Assembly: GCF_002285495.1 (NCBI RefSeq)
Contig: NZ_CP016786.1
Span: forward strand, 1,626,001-1,690,000
Length of the DNA: 64,000 nt
Direction: 5' to 3'
DNA from: Clostridium isatidis
Lineage (GTDB): Bacteria; Bacillota; Clostridia; Clostridiales; Clostridiaceae
The first letter of the stretch is position 1. Every line of letters starts with the position of its first letter. Below the pieces are notes generated by a model, which ran no database searches, was not told the DNA's origin, and saw only the letters and a list, made by a program, of their open reading frames with translations. The translations under genes and the position numbers were made by a program. This document shows positions 27,101 to 34,104 of this stretch, in pieces.

Positions 27101-27856
27101 AGCTATATCTTCTCTTACTATATTAACTTGTTCAAAACGCTCTTTAACTCTTCTTAATTGCTCAGCCACAAACTGAAACTTTGGATTATCAAAAAGCATC
27201 TCCTGAACACCAGAAATAAATCTAAAGCGTGTAAACCTACAAATTTCACCTAGCTCACGTAAAAAACCTAAGTCTAGTATTAGTTCTTGTGTTCTTCTTG
27301 TTCTTAAATAATCTAGTAACTCATCCACAACTACAAGTAACCCTTGCTCTGGATACATTTCATTGAATTTACCCATCATCTCTACAAAGGCATCTTTATT
27401 ACTTCTTACCTTATCCATAGGTGGAAAAGTAAAATCTATTCCCATTTCTTGAAGCTGATAACTTATCTCTTCACAGATAAAATCTCTTAAAGTCATAGTA
27501 GTAGCACCAATTTCAGAGCGTATAACTTTAAACTTACCTTCTATTTCCTTTGCTCTTTTAGCTACCCTGGCATTATTAATTCTGTCACTGGTTCCCTCAG
27601 TTTCAGCAATAGTAGAAATAACACTCATTAAGTGTGATTTACCTGTACCATAGTTACCAACTACTAATAATCCTTTATTGTCTGCAGGTTTTTCAAATTG
27701 CAATTGTTCAATAATTACTTCATCTATTAGTTCTGCCATTCTGTCTGATATTACATAAGTATCAATTAAATTAAAAGCATAATCCTGCTGAGAGGTTTCT
27801 CTTAACTGAACTATAGACTCAACAGGTTCAAAATGAATCAATTCACTGTATTTCAT
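24167..27856 (-). CDS. brxC: BREX ATPase BrxC (DUF499/PglY class), 1229 residues
   Basis: Very large AAA-type ATPase. Walker A is GNYGTGKSHL at 67-76 and Walker B VVVDELLDYL at 175-184; residues before and after match the BrxC/PglY family. The C-terminal part has a coiled-coil region near 930-1090 and a short Cys pair (AYCPSCKF) near 1110, possibly a zinc site. BrxC is an essential BREX component. I place the start at ATG 27854-27856, with a GGTGG site upstream; the longer frame to 27874 overlaps brxF but adds only MKGGSY. It follows brxF by 14 bases, and is followed by pglX after 11. Confidence 0.9.
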   Translation of the reverse strand: MKYSELIHFEPVESIVQLRETSQQDYAFNLIDTYVISDRMAELIDEVIIEQLQFEKPADNKGLLVVGNYGTGKSHLMSVISTIAETEGTSDRINNARVAKRAKEIEGKFKVIRSEIGATTMTLRDFICEEISYQLQEMGIDFTFPPMDKVRSNKDAFVEMMGKFNEMYPEQGLLVVVDELLDYLRTRRTQELILDLGFLRELGEICRFTRFRFISGVQEMLFDNPKFQFVAEQLRRVKERFEQVNIVREDIAYVVTQRLLKKDEKQKAIIREHLQKFTKFYDKLNERMEEYVSLFPIHPSYISTFEKVIVAEKRVILKTISNEMKKLLNTEVPEDRPGLISYDSYWQYIEADTSLKSNPDIREVMTKSKILQDRIENAFTRPTYKTVALRIVYALSVNRLTTGDIYTKLGVTSEELRDGLFLFHPSVADEDGDFLRTSIESILKEILKTVSWQFISFNDANGQYYIDINKDIAVDDLIEQRAESLVGDQLDRYYFEVLEQLTERSKNTYITGYRIWTYELPWWTCKVTRQGYLFFGAPNDRSTAQPPRDFYIYMLQIFEVPKFKDENKADEVFFKLKVKDESFIRSLKFYAGSREMAASAPSGTKNLYEEKAKEYLQRLTRWLRDNFLSAFEVTYKGVTKKVVEGTKALPPQASVKEIIDNVAATYLSSNFDEKYPLYPHFSKLNTVMTKDNRPVYLQEAIKYLAGNKTKSGAAILEGLVMLQEEKVKLDNSGFAKWVTDILEAKGQGQVVNRDELIEVIYTMQGTEDVELVKELKIEPELFAVVLVALVYNGDIVLTINGTQYDAMKLDQLVKLSITDIINFSHIKRPSGLPMPALKALFELLDLAEYMLQQQNLNYGVIQLNEKVNKLLNEVVITLQTVKTGIPCWEGTVLNVAEQQQYSELLSKLKTFLEALLVFNAPAKLNNFKFTIEEIKEQKAGLDLLEKVKRLQQKVNEAQGLANYILTASQHLASDHEWQEEALIALEDLLEAIKKETGYQTELVRVQDIKKKYQDIYLELHSKARLNAADDSRKTALMNDKRLSALRQLATIELLPKAHFESLVKNITALKTCWSLTKVQLDTQAYCPSCKFRPKDEVVFKGDRLSNYEEQLQTMLEQWTELLLNNFKDKEVKANISLLSPVQQNLTKELLDKGEFTLPIDNKLIEAIKLLLQGIEKVEIKIEELKELMGKGSPMTVEDIRFRFEQMLKQKVGTNQTSRVRIMLEHEQKQ

Positions 27857-27870
27857 ATAACTTCCACCTT

Positions 27871-28329
27871 TCAAATATTTCCTTGTACTATTATAGCATC
27901 TAAATCTTTATATTCTCTATATTCTCTATGCCAAGGCTCCGCATAATATAAACTGTTATTTTCATACCTGCCTTCCCAGACAATAAGGATAACTCTTTCT
28001 TTACTTAAGTCTTCAAAAAGTCTCATTGGGTCTTGTTTTAATTCGGGCAAAAAAAGAAGCTCATAATTACTTAAGGCTAAAGTGTTCATATTATTGCTTT
28101 TAATTAAGTCCTTAATAAAACTATCTACACTTCTACTTCTTTTACTAACAGGTATTTCTAGTAATTTTTCACTTAATAATAAATTAAGGTTTATACAATC
28201 TAATCCTATTGCCGCTATAGCTTTTTCAAAGGCTACCTTTTTAGTATTAACAATGATAAGTTTATTTCTTTTTGATTTAGCTGCAGCTACAGCATCTGTC
28301 ATCCTATAAATTAATTTTTCAGCTTCCAT
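27871..28329 (-). CDS. brxF: BREX-3 small protein BrxF, 152 residues
   Basis: First gene of the operon and the marker of type 3 BREX. The C-terminal half matches what I know of BrxF: NYELLFLPELKQDPMRLFED, then ILIVWEG and YYAEPWHREYREY. BrxF proteins are described as P-loop-containing; here the N-terminal KLIIVNTKKVAFEKAIAAIG lacks a GxxGxGK(T/S) motif, so nucleotide binding may be lost or done differently. The ATG has a purine-rich GGTGAGG site. The upstream region is 360 bases and divergent from an RNase H gene. Confidence 0.8.
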   Translation of the reverse strand: MEAEKLIYRMTDAVAAAKSKRNKLIIVNTKKVAFEKAIAAIGLDCINLNLLLSEKLLEIPVSKRSRSVDSFIKDLIKSNNMNTLALSNYELLFLPELKQDPMRLFEDLSKERVILIVWEGRYENNSLYYAEPWHREYREYKDLDAIIVQGNI

Positions 28330-28693
28330 ACCTCACCTACTATCTACTTATTTATAGAATTAGTCACTTATTAATCTATATCTTGTTATATATTCTTTAT
28401 TTATTTTAAAAATCCTTCCTGGAGCTAATATTTTGTTAGTTTATGTAAATATAGGTATAAAAATAACTATATTTTTATCAGATACTAAGTTTACATTATC
28501 AAAAGTACTTTTTATTTTCATGCCCAAGCATAGAAGCCTTATACTTCTACATTTAGCTTTAATACCATAAATCATTTAAGCCTGTCGGATTTGACACATT
28601 ATTTTACATTCTTGACTTTTGTTGTAATGCGATTTATTATTAAGCTGCTGTATCATATTCAAAATATTATTTTAATAACCTAGGAGGTGTTTG
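28330..28693. other. Divergent intergenic region upstream of the BREX operon
   Basis: 364 bases between brxF (minus) and the RNase HI-SWIM gene (plus). It must hold the promoters of both. I see no convincing -35/-10 pair and no operator-like palindrome. The AT-rich segments do not point to a single site. No other gene is seen. Confidence 0.5.
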
Positions 28694-29320
28694 ATGACCG
28701 AATGGATTTGTAAATGTGATGCAAGCAACAATGAAGCAATAGGAATGACTATAGGCCTTCAAATAATGAACGCAAAAACATCAGAAGAGTTTCTTTTTTC
28801 TGAATGTATTGGACCTTTTGGGGATTCTAATTTCGCCGAAGGTCAAGCCATTATTAAGTCTTTATTAAAGCTTGCAGAACTTTGTAAAAAGGATGATATT
28901 ATTACTATCTATGGTGACAACCAAGATGTAATTGGTAAAGTGAATAAAATAATAATTCGAGGCATGAAAAAGGCCAAAAGAAAGCCACCTCAATATGTAC
29001 TTAATATCATCAATCTTATGTCTAATTTTCAAAATATAGAATTAAAATGGATTCCAAGAAATCTTAATCGCAAAGCTCACTATCTAAGCCAAGAACCATT
29101 CTTAGATAAGTACACTGAGTATAGATCAAAGAAAATCAATGTTAAATACATCAACGATAATATTTTTTTAGCTCAAAGTAGTAAAGATAAAACTATATAT
29201 TATACTGTTGATTTAGATCTTTGCACATGCACCTGCCGCTTCTTTAAATTGCAACATTGGTGGGAAAGAAAAAAGTGTAAGCATATAATTGCTGCTGAAA
29301 ACTATACAAATAATCTTTAG
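28694..29320 (+). CDS. RNase HI-like protein with C-terminal SWIM zinc finger, 208 residues
   Basis: Start ATG at 28694, six bases after AGGAGG; a TTG just before is less likely. Residues 1-135 have the RNase H fold order: CDASNNE (first Asp), FAEGQAII (Glu), YGDNQDVI (second Asp), then PRNLNRKAHYLSQ, where the usual last Asp is replaced by His. The first three acidic residues needed for metals are kept. The C-terminus, CTCTCRFFKLQHWWERKKC then KH, is a CxCx(n)CxH SWIM zinc finger that binds nucleic acid. It is divergent from the BREX operon and followed by a truncated gene, so a regulatory or accessory defence role is possible but unproven. Confidence 0.75.
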   Translation: MTEWICKCDASNNEAIGMTIGLQIMNAKTSEEFLFSECIGPFGDSNFAEGQAIIKSLLKLAELCKKDDIITIYGDNQDVIGKVNKIIIRGMKKAKRKPPQYVLNIINLMSNFQNIELKWIPRNLNRKAHYLSQEPFLDKYTEYRSKKINVKYINDNIFLAQSSKDKTIYYTVDLDLCTCTCRFFKLQHWWERKKCKHIIAAENYTNNL

Positions 29321-29348
29321 ACTTCAATATATAAAGGAGAAATATTAA

Positions 29349-29474
29349 GTGCCAAAAAGAAATGAAAATTTTGAAACAATGTTTAATGGACACAAAAGCA
29401 CTAATGGCAAATCAAGAGCAATAAAACTAAAGGATGAAGAATCTATTATAGAAATTAATAGTGTTCAACTGTAA
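29349..29474 (+). pseudogene. N-terminal fragment of unknown gene cut by IS66
   Basis: GTG start with AAGGAG upstream gives MPKRNENFETMFNGHKSTNG and then KSRAIKLKDEESIIEINSVQL in two pieces. The stop TAA comes from the terminal bases of the IS66 copy (GTAAGC), so the original gene was longer and was cut by the insertion. It starts 29 bases after the RNase H-SWIM gene and was probably co-transcribed with it. Family not recognised. Confidence 0.55.
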
Positions 29475-29563
29475 GCGTCAAATTTTTAGTACCTTTAATA
29501 ACTTCAAAAATAGCATTAAAATATCCTAAGTAAGGCAATTTATTAAGCTTTACTAGGATTAAT

Positions 29564-31177
29564 TTATTTCCTATCTTTAATTTTCATGTTTTCAGGGATC
29601 TTATTAGACCAAGGCATAAGATTATCTAAGCTTTCGCTATCGGATACATCTATCTTTGATAGATTATCAAATAAATAAACCAAATACCTTTCTACAACTA
29701 ATTTATTAGCCTTGGCAGTTTCAACAATGCTATAAATATTGCCACTTGCAGTTGCACCTTTAGCAGTGTTTGCAAAAAGGAAATTTTTACGACCTATAAC
29801 GAAAGGTTTAATAGCTTTTTCCGCTGCATTATTATCTACTTCTAAAGAACCATCTAGTAGTACATTTTTTAATCCTGGTAAATGTTTTTTAGCATAATCA
29901 AGTGCTTTACCAAGCGGACTTCTTGGAAGAGCATCTTTTATTTCTCTTTCAACATAATCAATAAAGTTATCTATAATTGGAGCTAATTTTTCAGCTCTTA
30001 TTTTAAATCTAATATCATAATAATCGTCCTTACTTGAAAAGGATTCTCTAAGCTCTTTTTCAAGTTTGTAAATTTGCTTACAATAATTAAACCCTATTAT
30101 TGCTCTAGAATTTTTTAGGGCTTCTTCATCTAAGTCTACAATTATATTATGGAAGTATCTTCTTATGTGAGCTAAGCAATACACCCTTGTAGCCTTTGTA
30201 ACGGAGTTATAACCACTATAACCATCCGTTTGGAGAAAGCCTTTGAAATCTCCTAGGAAATTCTTAGGACAAGAGCTGGATCTGGTACTTTGATAATCAT
30301 ATAAAATTACCGGCTTTGAATTAGTATCGCTCATATATAACCACATATATTTTTGAGATTTAGAATCTTTTCCATTATCATTAATTACTCTTAGAGTAGT
30401 TTCATCGGCATGAATATAATTTCTGCTTAGTAATTCTTTTTTCATGTGGTTATATATTGGTTTTAAAGCTTCCGCTGCTGACATAGTCCAGTTACATAGA
30501 GTTTGTCTTGAAAGAGTAGCACCCATCATATCAAAATAGCTTTCTTGTCTATAAAGAGGCATAGCATGTTGATATTTAAGTATAAGAGTATGAGCAATTA
30601 ACTCATTAGAAGCCATACTATTATAAAAAATAGTTTGTGGAGCTTCTGCTGAAATTATATTACTTTCACTGGTTTCTTTTTCGCAGGATTTACAAGCGTA
30701 GCTGTAAATCACGTGTTCTTCAACTATAAGTTTAGCTGGAATATATTTAATTATCTCTTTTTTTGATTTTACACCTATTTCAACTAATTGCTCTCCGCAT
30801 TCTTTACAGTTAAGGTCAGCACCTTCTAATTTATGTTCAATAACAGCTCTTTCTAAGTTTGCTAGATTATCTTTCTTTCCTGTATATGTATTTTTCGTAG
30901 CTCTTTTATATGTAATTTCCTCTAAAGCAGGTTCTTCCACCTTTGAATCACTATATTTTTCGGCCTCGTTAAAAAAAGATAGTTGATTAGCATCTGCCTT
31001 TTCACTAGATACTCCAAATATCTTTCTATTTTTATTTGTTATAACAGCTTTTAAGAAATTTAATTCGTTTTTAAGCTTTCTTATTTCCTCATCTTTTGAG
31101 TTTAATTCTTTTTCCATTTTTTCAATTAATAATTTTGTATTTTCATCAAGTTCATTAGTTAAAATTTCGTGATTCAT
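29564..31177 (-). CDS. tnpC: IS66 transposase TnpC, 537 residues (copy 2)
   Basis: Identical in sequence to the copy 1 transposase: N-terminal coiled coil, Cys-rich zinc-finger-like region, then the DDE core with HADETTLRV, LQTDGYSGYNS and DNNAAEKAIKPF. Complete and without stops. Two complete transposase genes mean either element could in principle move itself or act on both. Confidence 0.95.
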   Translation of the reverse strand: MNHEILTNELDENTKLLIEKMEKELNSKDEEIRKLKNELNFLKAVITNKNRKIFGVSSEKADANQLSFFNEAEKYSDSKVEEPALEEITYKRATKNTYTGKKDNLANLERAVIEHKLEGADLNCKECGEQLVEIGVKSKKEIIKYIPAKLIVEEHVIYSYACKSCEKETSESNIISAEAPQTIFYNSMASNELIAHTLILKYQHAMPLYRQESYFDMMGATLSRQTLCNWTMSAAEALKPIYNHMKKELLSRNYIHADETTLRVINDNGKDSKSQKYMWLYMSDTNSKPVILYDYQSTRSSSCPKNFLGDFKGFLQTDGYSGYNSVTKATRVYCLAHIRRYFHNIIVDLDEEALKNSRAIIGFNYCKQIYKLEKELRESFSSKDDYYDIRFKIRAEKLAPIIDNFIDYVEREIKDALPRSPLGKALDYAKKHLPGLKNVLLDGSLEVDNNAAEKAIKPFVIGRKNFLFANTAKGATASGNIYSIVETAKANKLVVERYLVYLFDNLSKIDVSDSESLDNLMPWSNKIPENMKIKDRK

Positions 31178-31218
31178 GATTACCTCTTTAGATTTATTTT
31201 ATATATTTATTATATCAC

Positions 31219-31254
31219 AAAAACCGTTGAAAATAAAGGTTTTTCAACGGTTTT
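31219..31254 (-). terminator. Hairpin between tnpB and tnpC (copy 2)
   Basis: Mirror of the copy 1 hairpin, AAAACCGTTGAAAA paired with its complement and followed on the minus strand by T. It likely limits read-through into tnpC. Confidence 0.6.
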
Positions 31255-31268
31255 GGAGTGATAAACTT

Positions 31269-31619
31269 TTAAAAATAATTACTTTGTTTTATAGGTTTAA
31301 ACTTAGATTTTGTTCTTACTTCGTAGCCCTTTAGAAGCCACCGTAATTCTTCTATATTTACTTTCAATGCTTCTTCTGTGGTAGCAGGCCATTTGAAGCG
31401 ATTCGCTTCTAAACGGTGATAATATAGCCAAAAACCTTCGTCAAAGTGAAGAATTTTTAATTTGTCCATTTGTCTATTACAAAAAACAAATAACGCTTTT
31501 TCAAAAGGATTTAGCTTGAATTGATTTTGAACTATCATAACTAACCCATCAATACTTTTCCTTAAATCCGTGTAGCCGCAGGCAAGATAAACTGTTTCTA
31601 CTTTATCTATATTTAACAT
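31269..31619 (-). CDS. tnpB: IS66 accessory protein TnpB, 116 residues (copy 2)
   Basis: Same protein as in copy 1, with the IS66 Orf2 signatures VYLACGYTDLRKSIDGL and FVFCNRQMDKLKIL. It overlaps the end of tnpA by seven bases. Confidence 0.93.
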   Translation of the reverse strand: MLNIDKVETVYLACGYTDLRKSIDGLVMIVQNQFKLNPFEKALFVFCNRQMDKLKILHFDEGFWLYYHRLEANRFKWPATTEEALKVNIEELRWLLKGYEVRTKSKFKPIKQSNYF

Positions 31620-31948
31620 TTTGCAGCTAACTCCTTTACTATTGATGATATTAGAATAGCTTCACTAACAGGTATAGTTATTATAGCATTACCTATTGTA
31701 ATTTTTACTTCATTCAAAGCAAATGTATTTTCTTTGATAGTCTTTTCTTTACTATCTAAAGAGATAGCATGAAAAACAGGTGTGTTATTCTCAACTTCTG
31801 ATTTCTCTAATCTTTTTTTATGATAATAAAATTGACTTTTAGTAAGTTTATTTTCTATACAAAAATCTTTAACAGTTATTGTCCCCTTACATGCATCAAA
31901 TTTATTAATATATTCTTCCCAGGTTGCATTATCTAATTTTCTAGACAT
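31613..31948 (-). CDS. tnpA: IS66 accessory protein TnpA, 111 residues (copy 2)
   Basis: Same protein as in copy 1 and complete. The helix-turn-helix segment NKLTKSQFYYHKKRL is present. Its 5' region (31949-32034) is the left end of the IS66 copy. Confidence 0.9.
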   Translation of the reverse strand: MSRKLDNATWEEYINKFDACKGTITVKDFCIENKLTKSQFYYHKKRLEKSEVENNTPVFHAISLDSKEKTIKENTFALNEVKITIGNAIITIPVSEAILISSIVKELAAKC

Positions 31949-32036
31949 AATTATATCCTCCCATTAATAATCTTTTTCTTAATTTTATCAATTGGGAGGA
32001 TATGCTATCTAGGTACTTAATTTTTTACGCTTACCA

Positions 32037-32288
32037 ATGAATAGTAGCGAACTTAATGAAAAACTTATCGAGCAGTATTTAATTAAAGATATTAAAGCTA
32101 TAAATGAAAAAAGTGCTAATGATCTAAAAACAATCATTAACACTTATGTAGAATCAGTTTTAGTACATGAAGATAAGGTTGACATTAACCTTATCCTCTT
32201 TTTTGTACATATCAATGGTGGAGGCGAGGGGTATCGAACCCCTGTCCGAAAGCAGATTTGTCCGACCTTCTACGAGCGTAGTTTGTGA
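32037..32288 (+). pseudogene. C-terminus of a serine-recombinase-like integrase
   Basis: The frame starts right at the IS66 end, so its N-terminal part is lost. NDLKTIINTYVESVLVHEDK followed by VDINLILFFVHINGGGEGYR is the pattern of the last strands of large serine recombinases, and the tail then reads antisense through the 3' end of ssrA (GGGEGYRTPVRK). Such read-through tails occur where an integrase gene borders its own attachment site in a tRNA or tmRNA gene. No ribosome site precedes the first ATG. It cannot make a working enzyme as it stands. Confidence 0.6.
32216..32255. other. Probable attachment site at the 3' end of ssrA
   Basis: The acceptor and T-arm end of ssrA (TGGTGGAGGCGAGGGGTATC on the plus strand) abuts the recombinase remnant. 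tmRNA 3' ends are well-known integration sites. A second copy of this segment, expected at the other end of the element, was not seen in the window, so the left boundary lies beyond position 1 or has been lost. Confidence 0.5.
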
Positions 32289-32570
32289 CTAAAATTTCGG
32301 TCCTTAGTTCGCTCACAAACAAACTCCTAATTCCCTAGCTTCATAAATACCCCTTTAGCTCAAAGCTTTGCTAAACTTCGTTTCCCACTCTATGACACCA
32401 GTGATCCAAGGCGTGGGCACCCTGGGCTGATGAGCAGCGTTAAATTAAGCTGCTAATGCAAAATTGTCTTCTGCGTTTATATTTAATGCATACTTTATTA
32501 ACGAGGTGACATGCTTGCCTCGGCTCGCTTATCAAACTCCTCTTACCCCCGTCGAAGCCAAAACGCCCCC
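32216..32570 (-). ncRNA. ssrA: Transfer-messenger RNA (ssrA)
   Basis: The 5' end reads GGGGGCGTTTTGGCTTCGAC and the 3' end GTTCGATACCCC...CTCCACCA, forming the tRNA-like acceptor and T arm. The tag frame at 32445-32474 encodes AEDNFALAA followed by TAA, with resume codon GCA. tmRNA rescues ribosomes stalled on broken mRNAs and tags the peptide for proteolysis with SmpB. The gene is 355 nt. Promoter at 32622-32650 fits, with a roughly 45-nt leader removed by RNase P. The 3' end is used as integration site. Confidence 0.97.
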
Positions 32571-32621
32571 ATGTTAGGTAAAATAGTTTAACGCGAAGTA
32601 TTCAATTTTAACTATGTGTAA

Positions 32622-32650
32622 ATTATATATTATATAAATTTTAATGTCAA
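32622..32650 (-). promoter_or_regulatory. ssrA promoter
   Basis: TTGACA at 32645-32650 and TATAAT at 32622-32627, both exact consensus, spaced 17 bases. Position fits a short leader ahead of the mature tmRNA end. Confidence 0.85.
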
Positions 32651-32828
32651 CTTGGATTAATTCCTGTATTACCAACTATTCCTTAAGACATTTTTTATAT
32701 AATCTTTCTTGGTACTCATCTATAATATAATATATTAAGAACTTTTTAAAGTTAATCTTATTAGTATTTTTAGAAAAAATTTCAGATTAAAATTCTAAAA
32801 TATAGTTCATATTTAAGGGGAAGTTCCT

Positions 32829-33020
32829 ATGCTACTATCAAGCTTTATAGCACCAATTTTATTATTTCTTTTAGCTTTTATTCATCTTACTTTTCCTCTA
32901 GGAATTTATATATTTCCGTATAAAACAAATTCCCTATCTATTATTATAACTATTTTAACTTTAGTGGTTACAATATCAGCAATAGTTTATATGAATACTG
33001 GAAACAGATTTAAAAGATAA
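32829..33020 (+). CDS. Small membrane protein, 63 residues
   Basis: AAGGGGA lies seven bases before the ATG. The product has two hydrophobic segments, about 5-28 and 36-55, with a short polar turn (PYKTNS) and a basic tail (NRFKR). No family is recognised. Codon usage is normal for the neighbourhood. It faces away from ssrA and stands alone. Confidence 0.55.
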   Translation: MLLSSFIAPILLFLLAFIHLTFPLGIYIFPYKTNSLSIIITILTLVVTISAIVYMNTGNRFKR

Positions 33021-33138
33021 AAAGTAAAAAGTATCATACAAAATGTAAGATTTATGAAGTATCTATATAACTTAGCTTACTGAATTAGGTCAATTATACT
33101 CTGCCTTAACATCAAATTCTAAAAACTATTCTCTCCAT

Positions 33139-33281
33139 CAAACTACTAACTCCTAACTGAAGCCCACTCCAAACTCCACACTCCTAACTCCTAACTCCAC
33201 ATTCCTAACTACTAACTCCACACTCCTAACTCCACACTCCTAACTACTAACTCCACACTCCACACTCCAAACTACTAACTA
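33139..33281. repeat. Degenerate ACTCC-rich array after thiD
   Basis: About 140 bases made of imperfect copies of TAACTCC, ACACTCC and TAACTACTAACTCC. It begins right at the thiD stop. Similar arrays lie at 48618-48706 and, in the other orientation, 61089-61155. Not a CRISPR: unit length varies from 7 to 14 bases and there are no unique spacers. Confidence 0.8.
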
Positions 33282-34070
33282 CTAACTTCTTATACTGTAG
33301 GTATGTTCAAGTGGTCCGCTTCCCTTTCCAAGATCAAGACCTGCCTTTAAAGCTCCTGTTAAATAGGTCTTTGCTTTTTCTATACTCTCTGCTAAACTCT
33401 TACCATCAGCAAGGTTACAAGCTATAGCAGAAGATAAAGTACAACCTGTCCCATGAGTATTTAAAGTATTTATCTTTTCAGTCTTAAACCAATGAATATT
33501 TCCATTTTCATAAAGTAAATCTGTTGCATCCTTAGCTAAATGGCCGCCCTTAACTAATACTGCTCCTTTAAAATTTTTTGAAATTGCCTTGGCAGCTTCT
33601 ATCATGTCCTTTTCATTATTAATTTTAAAACCACATAAAACTTCTGCTTCTGGAATATTAGGAGTAATAACTCTAGCTAAAGGAATAATTTCCTTCACAA
33701 GAATGTTTATTGCTTCATCACTAATCAATTTGCTTCCACTTGTAGCAACCATTACTGGATCTACAACAATATTTTTAGCCTTATATTCAGTTAATTTTTC
33801 CGCTATTACTTTAATTATTTCACTATTAGATACCATTCCAATTTTAACCGCGTCTGGATAAATATCATTAAATATACACTCTATTTGATTTGCCACAAAA
33901 TCAGGAGATGCTTCTAAAATCCCATATACCCCTGTTGTATTTTGGGCTGTTAAGGCAGTTATAACACTCATGCCATACATTTTATGTACAGTAATAGTTT
34001 TAAGATCTGCCTGAATTCCAGCTCCACCACTAGAATCTGAACCTGCAATAGTTAATACTTTTTTTATCAT
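33282..34070 (-). CDS. thiD: Hydroxymethylpyrimidine/phosphomethylpyrimidine kinase ThiD, 262 residues
   Basis: Phosphorylates HMP to HMP-P and then HMP-PP for thiamine synthesis. The ribokinase fold is clear: IAGSDSSGGAGIQADLKT at the N-terminus, DPVMVATSGSKLI in the middle, and NTHGTGCTLSSAIAC with the catalytic Asp region replaced by the GTGCT anion hole. Length is normal. It is the last gene of the thi operon, 34 bases after thiE. A degenerate repeat follows the stop. Confidence 0.95.
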   Translation of the reverse strand: MIKKVLTIAGSDSSGGAGIQADLKTITVHKMYGMSVITALTAQNTTGVYGILEASPDFVANQIECIFNDIYPDAVKIGMVSNSEIIKVIAEKLTEYKAKNIVVDPVMVATSGSKLISDEAINILVKEIIPLARVITPNIPEAEVLCGFKINNEKDMIEAAKAISKNFKGAVLVKGGHLAKDATDLLYENGNIHWFKTEKINTLNTHGTGCTLSSAIACNLADGKSLAESIEKAKTYLTGALKAGLDLGKGSGPLEHTYSIRS

Positions 34071-34104
34071 TAAGCTTCTTCCCTCCTTAAAAAGCCCCTA
34101 AATA

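Larger units (their letters stand above)
29471..32034 (-). mobile_element. IS66-family insertion sequence, copy 2 (2564 bp, inverted)
   Basis: Same length and gene layout as copy 1, reversed: all three gene boundaries fall at exactly mirrored offsets and the predicted proteins are identical. The outer ends are GTAAGCGTCAAATTTTTAGT (29471) and the complement of GTAAGCGTAAAAAATTAAGT (32034). The 8-bp flanks GTTCAACT and CAATGAAT do not match each other or the copy 1 flanks in either orientation, so no target duplication is left. It cuts a gene on its left and a recombinase-like gene on its right. Confidence 0.92.

Noticed and set aside
3729..32034. Composite transposon formed by the two IS66 copies
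   Set aside because: No shared 8-bp target duplication is seen at the outer ends (AGATATAC and CAATGAAT), so one-step composite transposition is not supported.
32037..32288. Complete integrase starting at the ATG near the IS end
   Set aside because: The frame begins at the IS66 boundary, lacks a ribosome site and has only a C-terminal segment.
33139..33281. CRISPR array
   Set aside because: The units vary in length (7-14 bases), have no unique spacers and no cas genes lie nearby.
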